A DNA stretch of 64,000 bases. Source: JADKIH01 sp031427625 (GTDB lineage Bacteria > Bacteroidota > Bacteroidia > AKYH767-A > 2013-40CM-41-45). The stretch is taken from contig JANPNV010000168.1 in the NCBI GenBank assembly GCA_031427625.1, positions 21,126 through 85,125 of the forward strand, given 5' to 3'. Of the stretch, positions 52,872-61,027 are shown piece after piece. Every line of letters begins with the position of its first letter. Positions within the stretch are counted from its first letter, which is position 1. The notes beneath the pieces are model-generated. The model was not told the origin of the DNA. It saw only the letters and a program-made list of their open reading frames with translations, and did not search any database. The position numbers and the translations under genes are program-made.

Positions 52872-54638
52872 ATGATTGATCTCGAAATAAGAGAAAAACG
52901 CTGGGCGATAAAGCCTTCTGGAGATATTGATATAATAAAATCACTTGCATCTCAGTTAAGTATCAATAATACACTTGCTACTCTACTAGTGCAGCGAGGC
53001 ATACGCACCTATGAAGAGGCGAAAAGTTTCTTTAGGCCAAGTATTGAACATCTTCATGATCCGTTTTTAATGAAGGATATGGATAAGGCCATCAATCGTA
53101 TTGAACAGGCTTTGCAAAATGAAGAGAAAATTCTTGTTTATGGTGATTACGATGTGGATGGAACGACAGCTGTCGCACTGGTATATTCTTTTTTTAAAAA
53201 GTTTTATAGCGCTATAGATTTTTATTTGCCCGACAGATACAAGGAAGGCTATGGCATTTCAACACAAGGCGTTGAGTTTGCTGCAGAAAATGATTTTAAG
53301 TTAATCATAGCGCTCGATTGCGGAATTAAATCACATGATAAAGTTGAACTAGCCAAAGAACATGGAATCGATTTTATTATTTGTGATCATCATCGTCCAT
53401 CAGAAACTCTTCCGGACGCAGTTGCCGTTTTAGATCCGAAACGATCCGACGATAATTATCCATTCGACGAATTATCAGGATGTGGAATTGGGTTTAAGCT
53501 GATATCTGCTTATGCTCAGAAAAATGGGATTCCATTTAGTGAACTGTCTAACTACCTCGACCTGGTTGCGATTAGTACAGCGGCAGATATTGTACCTATT
53601 GTTGACGAAAATAGAATCCTGGTTTACTTCGGTTTGAAACAATTAAATCATCATCCACGTCATGGTATCAAAGCCATTTTGGAAATGGAAAAAGTTCCGT
53701 TTAGTAACGATGATCAGGAAGACGGAAGTCGCGCTACACATTATAATCTTTCAGTAAGTGATCTTGTATTTATTATTGGACCGAAAATTAATGCTGCCGG
53801 TAGAATTCATGATGCAAGGCATGCAGTTGATTTGCTTATCTCAAGTAATTCGTCTGAAGCAATCACTAATTCGATTCGCATCAGGGAACATAATGAAGAA
53901 AGAAAAAACCTCGATCTTAAAACCACACAGGAGGCATTCGCATTAATGCAGAGCGACCCATACCTGTCGAAAAGAAAATCAACAGTACTTTATAATCCAA
54001 CATGGCATAAAGGGGTTATTGGAATTGTTGCTTCGCGCATGATGGATAAATATTATCGCCCGACAATTATCCTAACCGAATCAAACGGGCTTGCCACAGG
54101 CTCTGCAAGGTCTGTTAAGGACTTTGATGTTTACAATGCAATTGAATCGTGCAGCGATTTGCTTGAACAATTCGGAGGACATATGTATGCAGCGGGTCTT
54201 ACGATGAAACTGGAGAATATAGAAAAATTTAAGGAGAGGTTTGAGGCTATTGTTTCTGAAACAATTGAGGAAAGAATGCTCGTGCAGGAAATTGAAATCG
54301 ATGCCGTATTAAAATTAAGCGACATCACTCCATCGTTTTTTAAAGTACTTCTGCAGTTTGCTCCTTTTGGTCCGGGAAATATGAACCCTGTTTTTAAAAC
54401 TGAAGCAGTAAGAGACACTGGCTTATCCCGTATCGTTGGTAACAATCATTTAAAGCTCAATATTGCTGAAAATGAAAATACGCGCTTTGGCATGGATGGA
54501 ATTGGTTTTCAGATGGGAAGTCATTATCCGTTTATCTCGCGTCGCATTCCATTCGATTTCTGCTACACTCTTGAGGAAAATAATTTTAATGGCAGAACAA
54601 CAATACAGATGAATGCCAAGGATATCCGGCTTTCATAA
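52872..54638 (+). CDS. recJ: Single-strand DNA-specific exonuclease RecJ
   Basis: A 588-residue RecJ. DHH phosphoesterase motifs: Y-G-D-Y-D-V-D-G-T-T (motif I), L-D-C-G-I-K-S-H (II), C-D-H-H-R-P (III, about 177-182) and P-K-R, then a DHHA1 domain with G-G-H-M-Y-A-A-G and an OB-fold C-terminus. It degrades single-stranded DNA 5-prime to 3-prime in recombination and mismatch repair. ATG at 52872 is used; a TTG three codons upstream is less likely. Confidence 0.93.
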   Translation: MIDLEIREKRWAIKPSGDIDIIKSLASQLSINNTLATLLVQRGIRTYEEAKSFFRPSIEHLHDPFLMKDMDKAINRIEQALQNEEKILVYGDYDVDGTTAVALVYSFFKKFYSAIDFYLPDRYKEGYGISTQGVEFAAENDFKLIIALDCGIKSHDKVELAKEHGIDFIICDHHRPSETLPDAVAVLDPKRSDDNYPFDELSGCGIGFKLISAYAQKNGIPFSELSNYLDLVAISTAADIVPIVDENRILVYFGLKQLNHHPRHGIKAILEMEKVPFSNDDQEDGSRATHYNLSVSDLVFIIGPKINAAGRIHDARHAVDLLISSNSSEAITNSIRIREHNEERKNLDLKTTQEAFALMQSDPYLSKRKSTVLYNPTWHKGVIGIVASRMMDKYYRPTIILTESNGLATGSARSVKDFDVYNAIESCSDLLEQFGGHMYAAGLTMKLENIEKFKERFEAIVSETIEERMLVQEIEIDAVLKLSDITPSFFKVLLQFAPFGPGNMNPVFKTEAVRDTGLSRIVGNNHLKLNIAENENTRFGMDGIGFQMGSHYPFISRRIPFDFCYTLEENNFNGRTTIQMNAKDIRLS

Positions 54639-54664
54639 TCAATAAATCAGTATTGATTTTTATT
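54637..54664 (+). terminator. Intrinsic terminator of recJ
   Basis: AATCAATA-aatcag-TATTGATT hairpin (8-bp arms) followed by TTTTATTT. It begins within the recJ stop codon and runs into the convergent gene. Confidence 0.7.
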
Positions 54665-55004
54665 TACTCCGCTTATTGATGCTATTGAAAATGCCGGTGA
54701 TAATCGTAAGTACGATGCTGAAGAAAAAGGCAGTCCAGAAACCATCAACTGAAAAACCGGGAACAATATAGCTTACCAGCATAATGATTCCGGCATTTAT
54801 AATAAGCAGGAACAGTCCAAGCGTTATTAATGTGATCGGAATTGTCAGTAGAACCAATACGGGTCTGACCAGAGTATTAAATAAAGATAGTACGGCAGCA
54901 ACGAAAATACCGGTTAAACCAGAATCAATCACAACTCCCGGCAAAATAAATGAGGTGATTATAACAGCTAAAGTACTAATGATCAGTTGGACAAGAAGAT
55001 TCAT
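54660..55004 (-). CDS. Phage holin family 4 membrane protein (PF04020-like)
   Basis: A 114-residue protein with four hydrophobic segments (about 4-22, 28-50, 55-80 and 86-106). This resembles the PF04020 superfamily, membrane proteins common in bacterial chromosomes and not tied to lysis in known cases. The V-R-P-V-L-x-x-L-T-I-P-x-T and L-G-L-F-L-L-x-I-N-A motifs are characteristic. It is short and compact. Function unknown. Convergent with recJ and divergent from the glutamate dehydrogenase gene. Confidence 0.85.
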   Translation of the reverse strand: MNLLVQLIISTLAVIITSFILPGVVIDSGLTGIFVAAVLSLFNTLVRPVLVLLTIPITLITLGLFLLIINAGIIMLVSYIVPGFSVDGFWTAFFFSIVLTIITGIFNSINKRSK

Positions 55005-55310
55005 TGTTCAAATTTTCAGGCAAGGTATATAAATCGGTTGCATCTAACAGACAGTTATAAGCAAATCAACTTCTGTAAAGTGATTGCTGTCAGCACAATG
55101 CTCAAAAACAACTAGGAGACTTCTTTAATCACAGTTAGGTATACCGTCTGAATGTTAAGGGCTTACAAATAAAACAATTCCGGATTCCTGTGTGAGTCAA
55201 TGCGCCTTTCTACTCTGGTTTTAGATTACTAAAATCATTTTCATCTAATTTTTAAATAGAAAGGTGAGGGTAAGAAAACTTATTTATTTTTACAGCCCAA
55301 TAAGATCTAT
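55005..55310. other. Divergent intergenic region
   Basis: 306 bases, no gene. Near the + gene there is TATTTTTA at 55285-55292, one base off TAnnTTTG, 19 bases before the ATG. No TTG at -33. Confidence 0.3.
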
Positions 55311-56735
55311 ATGAGCAATGATTTAGAAAATGGCCAGAAGTTTTACGGAGATGTAATGGCCTATTTTGATAAGGCAGCCGCCCTTACCGATTTTGAACCC
55401 GGCCTACTTCATCAAATAAAAATTTGTAACAGCATTTATAAATTTTCATTTCCTCTGGAAGTGGAAGGAAATCTCGAAGTTATCGAGGGAATCAGGGTGC
55501 AACACAGTCATCACAAGACTCCGACGAAAGGCGGAATCAGATACAGTGAGTTTGTGAACGAAGATGAAGTGAAAGCGCTTGCAACACTTATGACTTTCAA
55601 ATGCGCCGTCGTAGATGTGCCATTTGGTGGTGCAAAAGGTGGCATCAAAGTAAATCCACTTAACTACAAGACAAAGCAGCTCGAAAGAATTACCAGAAGG
55701 TATACTACCGAGCTAATAAAGAAAAGTATGATTGGTGCTGGTATTGATGTTCCTGCTCCAGATTATGGCAGTGGTCCGCGCGAGATGGCTTGGATTGCTG
55801 ACACATACGCTACTTTTAAATATGACGATATTAATGCGCTGGGTTGTGTAACTGGTAAACCACTCGGTCAGGGTGGAATTCATGGCCGGACAGAGGCAAC
55901 GGGTCAAGGACTATACTTTGGTCTTCGTGAGGCATTAAGCAATGTCGAGGACATGAAAGAATTAGGAATGGAACCGGGTATACAAGGCAAAAGAATTATC
56001 GTTCAAGGACTCGGTAATGTTGGTTTTTATTCTGCGAAATTCTGTATGGAAGGCGGAGGTATTATTACCGGTATCATCGAGCGTGAAGGTGGAATTTACA
56101 ATGAAAAAGGTCTTGATGTTGAAGCTGTTTTTCAACATCGTAAAATACACAGTTCTATTCTGAATTTCCCCGGATCAAAAAATGTTCTTGATCCTATGGC
56201 TATGCTTGAGATGGATTGCGATATCCTGATTCCGGCAGCTCTCGAAAATCAGATTACCCGTGAAAATGCTCCTAAGATCAAAGCGAAAATAATTGCCGAA
56301 GGTGCAAATGGTCCTGTTACAAAAAATGCAGAAATAATCCTCAACCAGAAAAACGTAATGATCGTTCCGGATCTTTATCTGAACGCTGGTGGGGTAACGG
56401 TTTCATACTTTGAGTGGCTGAAAAATCTTTCTCACGTTCGTTTCGGACGTATGGAGAAACGTTTTCATGAAATGGCGAATAACGAATTAATTACTGCTGT
56501 CGAAAAAATTGCCGGACGATCGCTCGACGCACAACATAGAAAAGTTCTTTTACATGGTGCCGATGAAATTGATCTTGTTAAATCAGGACTTGAAGAAACA
56601 ATGATCTTTGCATACAATGAAATCCGCGAAATTAAGAAACAGGATAGCCGGATCGAAGACCTGAGAACTGCAGCATTTGTAAGCGGAATCAGAAAGCTCG
56701 GAGTAAGCTACCAGGCGCTGGGAATATTTCCTTAA
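55311..56735 (+). CDS. Glu/Leu/Phe/Val dehydrogenase (glutamate dehydrogenase-like)
   Basis: A 474-residue amino acid dehydrogenase. N-terminal substrate domain with K-G-G-I-R-Y and D-V-P-F-G-G-A-K-G-G-I (catalytic Lys region), then P-A-P-D-Y-G-S and the NAD-binding V-Q-G-L-G-N-V-G. It probably interconverts glutamate and 2-oxoglutarate; a leucine or valine preference cannot be excluded. It is longer than the 420-residue bacterial GDH. It is single, followed by a palindromic element. Coenzyme not clear from sequence. Confidence 0.88.
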   Translation: MSNDLENGQKFYGDVMAYFDKAAALTDFEPGLLHQIKICNSIYKFSFPLEVEGNLEVIEGIRVQHSHHKTPTKGGIRYSEFVNEDEVKALATLMTFKCAVVDVPFGGAKGGIKVNPLNYKTKQLERITRRYTTELIKKSMIGAGIDVPAPDYGSGPREMAWIADTYATFKYDDINALGCVTGKPLGQGGIHGRTEATGQGLYFGLREALSNVEDMKELGMEPGIQGKRIIVQGLGNVGFYSAKFCMEGGGIITGIIEREGGIYNEKGLDVEAVFQHRKIHSSILNFPGSKNVLDPMAMLEMDCDILIPAALENQITRENAPKIKAKIIAEGANGPVTKNAEIILNQKNVMIVPDLYLNAGGVTVSYFEWLKNLSHVRFGRMEKRFHEMANNELITAVEKIAGRSLDAQHRKVLLHGADEIDLVKSGLEETMIFAYNEIREIKKQDSRIEDLRTAAFVSGIRKLGVSYQALGIFP

Positions 56736-56804
56736 TAGAGTACGGGGCGTTTAGACGTACAGGGACACCTATACTCGAATAGACGACAGATTTACACAAA
56801 AGCA

Positions 56805-56837
56805 CGAAGAGACGTATAACATGTATACGTCTCTTCG
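56805..56837. repeat. Palindromic element AGAGACGTATA, terminator-like
   Basis: Perfect 14-bp inverted repeat: CGAAGAGACGTATA (56805-56818) and TATACGTCTCTTCG (56824-56837) with a 5-base loop, in the convergent gap between the dehydrogenase and queA. The T-rich flanks on both sides (ATTTT; CTTTTG) would allow bidirectional termination. The AGAGACG core is like dispersed palindromic repeats known from several bacterial groups. The fragments GTTTAGACGTAC and ATAGACGACAG nearby (56750-56790) look like degraded copies. Confidence 0.75.
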
Positions 56838-56861
56838 CATTTTAGACTTACTTTTTTCTTC

Positions 56862-57911
56862 TTAGATAATCATCATTGCATCTCCATAGCTATAGAAGTG
56901 ATACTTCTCTTTTACAGCTACTTTGTAAGCATTCATAATGTGATCGTATCCTCCAAATGCAGAAACCATCATCAGTAATGTTGATTCCGGCATGTGGAAA
57001 TTAGTAATCATACAATTTGCAACACTGAAATCGTATGGAGGAAAAATAAATTTATTTGTCCAGCCGTCAAATGGCTTCATCTCACCTTGTGTTGAAACAG
57101 ATGATTCGATAGCACGCATTACTGTAGTTCCAACAGCGCAGATTTTTTTCTTCTGAGCTTTTGCTTTGTTAACTACATTACATGCTTCCTGACCAATGAT
57201 GACTTGTTCAGAATCCATTTTATGCTTGGTAAGATCTTCAACTTCAACAGGACGAAAAGTTCCGAGTCCGACGTGTAATGTCACATCAGCAAATTGAATT
57301 CCTTTAAGTTCCAACCTCTTTACAAGAGGCATAGAAAAGTGAAGTCCTGCAGTCGGTGCCGCTACAGCTCCTTCATGTTTTGCGAAAACCGTCTGGTAAC
57401 GTTCTACATCTTCCGGTTCAGCTTTTCTTTTAATGTATTTTGGAAGTGGTGTATTACCAAGTAAGGTGATTGTCTTTTTAAACTCTTCATAAGGTCCATC
57501 AAAAAGAAAACGAAGCGTTCGTCCTCTGGATGTCGTATTGTCTATTACTTCTGCAACAAGCAAATCGTCATCGCCAAAATATAATTTGTTACCAATTCTG
57601 ATTTTTCTGGCAGGATCAACAAGTACATCCCACAAACGACTTTCGCGATTAAGTTCGCGAAGAAGAAAAACTTCGATTTTGGCGCCTGTCTTTTCTTTGT
57701 TACCATACAAACGGGCAGGAAAAACTCTGGTATTGTTAACGACCATCGTATCGCCTTCGTCAAAATAGGAAAGGATGTCCTTAAAATGTTTGTGTTCAAT
57801 TTTGCCAGTCTTCCGGTCAAGAACCATGAGACGTGCATCTTCTCTGTTTTTAGCCGGATGTGTTGCAATCAGGTTTTCAGGAACATGAACTTTAAATTGT
57901 GATAATTTCAT
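56862..57911 (-). CDS. queA: S-adenosylmethionine:tRNA ribosyltransferase-isomerase
   Basis: A 349-residue QueA. Characteristic segments: H-P-A-K-N-R-E-D-A-R-L-M-V-L-D, V-V-N-N-T-R-V-F-P-A-R-L-Y-G, A-A-P-T-A-G-L-H-F-S and H-V-G-L-G-T-F-R-P-V. It transfers the ribosyl part of S-adenosylmethionine to preQ1 in tRNA during queuosine synthesis. Length normal. It is last in a minus-strand run ftsX-DUF3098-uppP-truB-queA, separated from truB by 125 bases with its own -7 box. Confidence 0.94.
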   Translation of the reverse strand: MKLSQFKVHVPENLIATHPAKNREDARLMVLDRKTGKIEHKHFKDILSYFDEGDTMVVNNTRVFPARLYGNKEKTGAKIEVFLLRELNRESRLWDVLVDPARKIRIGNKLYFGDDDLLVAEVIDNTTSRGRTLRFLFDGPYEEFKKTITLLGNTPLPKYIKRKAEPEDVERYQTVFAKHEGAVAAPTAGLHFSMPLVKRLELKGIQFADVTLHVGLGTFRPVEVEDLTKHKMDSEQVIIGQEACNVVNKAKAQKKKICAVGTTVMRAIESSVSTQGEMKPFDGWTNKFIFPPYDFSVANCMITNFHMPESTLLMMVSAFGGYDHIMNAYKVAVKEKYHFYSYGDAMMII

Positions 57912-57958
57912 ATTGTTAGAAGGGTTTTCGGAGAGAAATTAAATAGCCAAACGGGCGG

Positions 57959-57966
57959 CAAATATA
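57959..57966 (-). promoter_or_regulatory. Putative -7 box of queA
   Basis: CAAATATA (TATATTTG on the minus strand) fits TAnnTTTG, 47 bases upstream of queA. No TTG at the -33 distance was seen. Confidence 0.35.
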
Positions 57967-58036
57967 CTATACCGACACCCCCCTTGTAAAGGGTTTTCAG
58001 GAATAAATATCAAATGTCTGAAACCTATACAATATT

Positions 58037-58738
58037 TTATAAATCAGATAGATAGGCAATAAACTGTTCGGGCGATTGAGCATTGTCCAGATTATATTTG
58101 CCAATTCGTGTCCTGCAAAGTGTCGAAAGATGGCCGCCAGTCCCCAGCTTTTTTCCAAAATCATGGGCAATAGACCGGATATATGTCCCTTTCGAACAGA
58201 CAATTCGAAAATCAATTTCAGGCAAGCGAATGTCGGTAATCTCAAAAGCCTTTATCGTGATTTGGTTGGGCTTCAATTCAAAATCAATTTGTCGTCTGGC
58301 AAGGTCGTATGCCCGCTGTCCATCGATTTTTTTTGCAGAATGATCAGGTGGCATTTGCATTTGTGTCCCGCAAAATTCTTCAGCTAGTTTCCTGATTGCT
58401 GATTCAGTGATATGCTCAGTCGGAAGAAAATAATGAGGGGGCATTTCCAGATCATATGAATCTGTAATTGATCCAAGGGTAAATGTACCTGTATATTCTT
58501 TTTCGGCATCCTGAATTTCGGAAATCTGCTTGGTAAGTTTTCCACTACATAAAACGAGAAGACCTGTTGCCAGCGGATCGAGTGTTCCTGCATGACCTAC
58601 TTTGTAATTTTTGATGAATATTTCCTGACCTTCAAGTTCTCTATTTTTTTCTTCGAGCAATGGCTTACGAAGTTTTTTCACCACATCAAAAGAGGTCCAC
58701 TTGTACGGCTTGTTTATTAAAATTATACGATCGGGCAT
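58037..58738 (-). CDS. truB: tRNA pseudouridine-55 synthase
   Basis: A 233-residue TruB. Catalytic motif G-H-A-G-T-L-D-P-L-A-T-G with Asp in L-D-P, K-P-Y-K-W-T-S-F-D-V near the start and K-G-T-Y-I-R-S-I-A near the end. It makes pseudouridine 55 in tRNA. The ATG at 58738 is used; a TTG at 58762 would overlap the uppP stop. The PUA domain is absent, as in many Bacteroidota enzymes. Confidence 0.92.
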   Translation of the reverse strand: MPDRIILINKPYKWTSFDVVKKLRKPLLEEKNRELEGQEIFIKNYKVGHAGTLDPLATGLLVLCSGKLTKQISEIQDAEKEYTGTFTLGSITDSYDLEMPPHYFLPTEHITESAIRKLAEEFCGTQMQMPPDHSAKKIDGQRAYDLARRQIDFELKPNQITIKAFEITDIRLPEIDFRIVCSKGTYIRSIAHDFGKKLGTGGHLSTLCRTRIGKYNLDNAQSPEQFIAYLSDL

Positions 58739-58758
58739 TTCAGTAAAAAATATTTTTT

Positions 58759-59577
58759 TCAAACCATCGACAGACTGTATCCCATTGCATGCAAAGCAAG
58801 AATGATAAGTCCTACAGCTATTCGGTAATAACCGAAAATTTTAAATCCATGACTTGTAAGGTATGAAACAAAGGAACGAATGGCCATCATAGCTACGACA
58901 AAAGCAATTAGGTTGCCGGTTACTAGCAGAAAAATTTCATTATTGGAAATTCCTCCACCATCTTTAATAAAATCGAACAGGTCTTTCACCGTAGCACCAA
59001 ACATCGTTGGCACTGCTAGGAAAAACGAAAACTCGGCCGCGCCTTTTTTATTGAGCCCCTGCTGAAGTCCACCGATAATCGTAGCAGCTGAGCGGGAAAC
59101 ACCCGGAACCATAGCGAGAACCTGGAACATACCGATCTTTAATGCTTTTTTATCGGAAGTTAATTTTGACTGACCTTTTTCTTCTGCCTTATTAAACCAT
59201 TTGTCGAGCATGAGGAAGATAATTCCACCGACTAATAATGCGGCAGCAACGACTATTACATTTTCAAGGAGTTGGTCAATATACTTTTTCAAAAGCAAGC
59301 CGGCTAAAACTGCCGGAATAAAAGCGATGAATAATTTTTTATAGAAATCGAATGTGACTTCCGTGTTTTTCTTGCCGGGAATAAAACGTTTATAGTAAAT
59401 AACTACAACGGATAATATAGCGCCGAGCTGGATTGAAATGGTAAATAATTTCGTAAACGGAAGGTGTGCAATTCCCATGATCGATGATCCGATGATCATA
59501 TGACCAGTGGAAGATACCGGAAGAAATTCTGTAATCCCTTCTATTATAGCCAGTATAATGGCTTGAATAATTGTCAT
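58759..59577 (-). CDS. uppP: Undecaprenyl-diphosphatase UppP (BacA)
   Basis: A 272-residue membrane phosphatase that recycles undecaprenyl diphosphate for peptidoglycan and surface glycan synthesis. The motifs E-G-I-T-E-F-L-P-V-S-S-T-G-H (13-26) and P-G-V-S-R-S-A-A-T-I (about 158-167) are intact. Seven or eight membrane segments. Located between DUF3098 and truB, 34 bases after DUF3098. It matters because the PAP2 pseudogene at 17714 could once have provided a similar activity. Confidence 0.94.
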   Translation of the reverse strand: MTIIQAIILAIIEGITEFLPVSSTGHMIIGSSIMGIAHLPFTKLFTISIQLGAILSVVVIYYKRFIPGKKNTEVTFDFYKKLFIAFIPAVLAGLLLKKYIDQLLENVIVVAAALLVGGIIFLMLDKWFNKAEEKGQSKLTSDKKALKIGMFQVLAMVPGVSRSAATIIGGLQQGLNKKGAAEFSFFLAVPTMFGATVKDLFDFIKDGGGISNNEIFLLVTGNLIAFVVAMMAIRSFVSYLTSHGFKIFGYYRIAVGLIILALHAMGYSLSMV

Positions 59578-59610
59578 TGGATAAGCGCTTTTCGTGGTCC
59601 GATCAACGCT

Positions 59611-59856
59611 TTATTCTTTGGATTTTCTGGTAATCGCAAAAATCTCTATTACGAAACCGATAATTACCATTGTCGGTGCAAGTGTAATTCTGCGCCAGCT
59701 AAAAATAGAAGGATCCCAAACGGCCGGATCATCAGAACCACCACCAATCATCAGTAAAAAGCCAATAAAAATGACTGCAATTCCGATAATCATTAATATG
59801 TAATTTTCCCTTCCAAACGGAAAATCGACTATGCCTTTGCTATCTTTCTTTGCCAT
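59611..59856 (-). CDS. DUF3098 membrane protein
   Basis: An 81-residue protein with a short charged N-terminus, two membrane segments (about 20-38 and 57-74) and the family phrase G-G-G-S-D-D-P-A-V-W-D-P-S-I-F-S-W-R-R-I. DUF3098 is a small Bacteroidota family found between ftsX and uppP. Function unknown. Its place suggests a link to envelope synthesis. Confidence 0.92.
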   Translation of the reverse strand: MAKKDSKGIVDFPFGRENYILMIIGIAVIFIGFLLMIGGGSDDPAVWDPSIFSWRRITLAPTMVIIGFVIEIFAITRKSKE

Positions 59857-60013
59857 GATTCTGAATTAAAATGGAGTGCAAGAATACGAATCTAATGGTG
59901 AATTTGCTAATCCTGAATTGTGGTTATTATATACGGTACCCGACGGCATTTATTATCAAGTGATGGTAAGATGCGATCAAAATGAATATTACTGGCAAAG
60001 ACTGTCAGAATAT

Positions 60014-60892
60014 CTAATAAAGTTCATCGATGTGCATATGAAGGTATCTGTTCACAGCAATATAGGTACTGAAGCCGGAAAGCAGAAATCCAAAAACAAC
60101 GACCCCACCGAACAGCATCCCTAAAATCGAAATATCAGATAACTGGCCAAATTCCGGAAAACGTTGATGAATAAGGTAAATAATTCCTGCAAGTAAAATT
60201 ATACTGATGATGCCAGAATAGAAACCATGCAAAAGACTTTTGATGAGAAAGGGTTTTCTGATAAATCCTTTTGTTGCACCAACAAGTTGCATGCTTTTGA
60301 TGATAAACCGTTTCGAGTAAAGTGATAGTCGAATGGTATTGTTGATAAGCACTACTGCAATAAAAAGTAACACTGCGCAGAATAACAGAATGATCATCGC
60401 CACAGTTTGAAAATTCTTATTCATTTTATCGATTTCGTTTTGCTGATAGGCAACCTCAAGAACAGGCTTGTATCCGCTCAGCTGAGTTTTAATCTTTCTT
60501 AAACTATCGGGATGAGCATATCGGGCATGCAGGTTCACATCGATAGTAGCCGGAAGCGGATTTGAATCGAGCATGCCTACTGCGTCAGGACCTAAGTCGC
60601 GGCGCAGACTGTCAAGGGCTTCTTCTTTAGAAATATATCTGGCCGAACGAACATAAGGAAGTTTGTTGAGTTCGCTGATAAAATTATTCACCTGAGAATT
60701 TGTTGTATTGTCCTGAAGAAAGATGTTAAGCTGAACATGCTCTTTTACAAAATCAGAAATTTTCTTTGCATCAAGAACAAGCAGGCCCAGCAGTCCCAGC
60801 ATGAAAAGCACAAGCGAGATGCTTAGTATAGAAGATAGATAAGATGACCGTAGTCTTTTATTCCCGTCTTTCGGAGTGTCGTTTAATGCCAT
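60014..60892 (-). CDS. ftsX: Cell division protein FtsX-like permease
   Basis: A 292-residue membrane protein: TM1 (about 22-42), a periplasmic loop (about 43-165), TM2-4 near 167-190, 218-240 and 260-282, and the FtsX/MacB-type core (S-M-Q-L-V-G-A-T-K-G-F-I-R-K-P-F). With the ATPase FtsE it activates peptidoglycan hydrolases at division; FtsE is not encoded here. The 157-base gap to DUF3098 holds no gene. Divergent from leuS (135 bases). Confidence 0.9.
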   Translation of the reverse strand: MALNDTPKDGNKRLRSSYLSSILSISLVLFMLGLLGLLVLDAKKISDFVKEHVQLNIFLQDNTTNSQVNNFISELNKLPYVRSARYISKEEALDSLRRDLGPDAVGMLDSNPLPATIDVNLHARYAHPDSLRKIKTQLSGYKPVLEVAYQQNEIDKMNKNFQTVAMIILLFCAVLLFIAVVLINNTIRLSLYSKRFIIKSMQLVGATKGFIRKPFLIKSLLHGFYSGIISIILLAGIIYLIHQRFPEFGQLSDISILGMLFGGVVVFGFLLSGFSTYIAVNRYLHMHIDELY

Positions 60893-61027
60893 ATTCGTTT
60901 GGCGAAAATAGATAAAGTATTCCGCCTTCTATCGTCTCATTCTGACCGACTCGGCTTATTTTTCTACATTCGCATGTTAAAAGAAAGTAATAAAAACGAT
61001 AGTTTATTGTCGTAAACGAAGAAGTTT

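Noticed and set aside
57545..57868. 107-codon frame overlapping queA
   Set aside because: Out-of-frame shadow in a conserved gene.
59876..60124. 82-codon + frame between DUF3098 and ftsX
   Set aside because: Overlaps the 3-prime end of ftsX and has no family; treated as chance.
61000..61027. Leader regulation of leuS (T-box or leader peptide)
   Set aside because: The 135-base gap to ftsX has no T-box sequence, no leucine-rich leader and no terminator hairpin.
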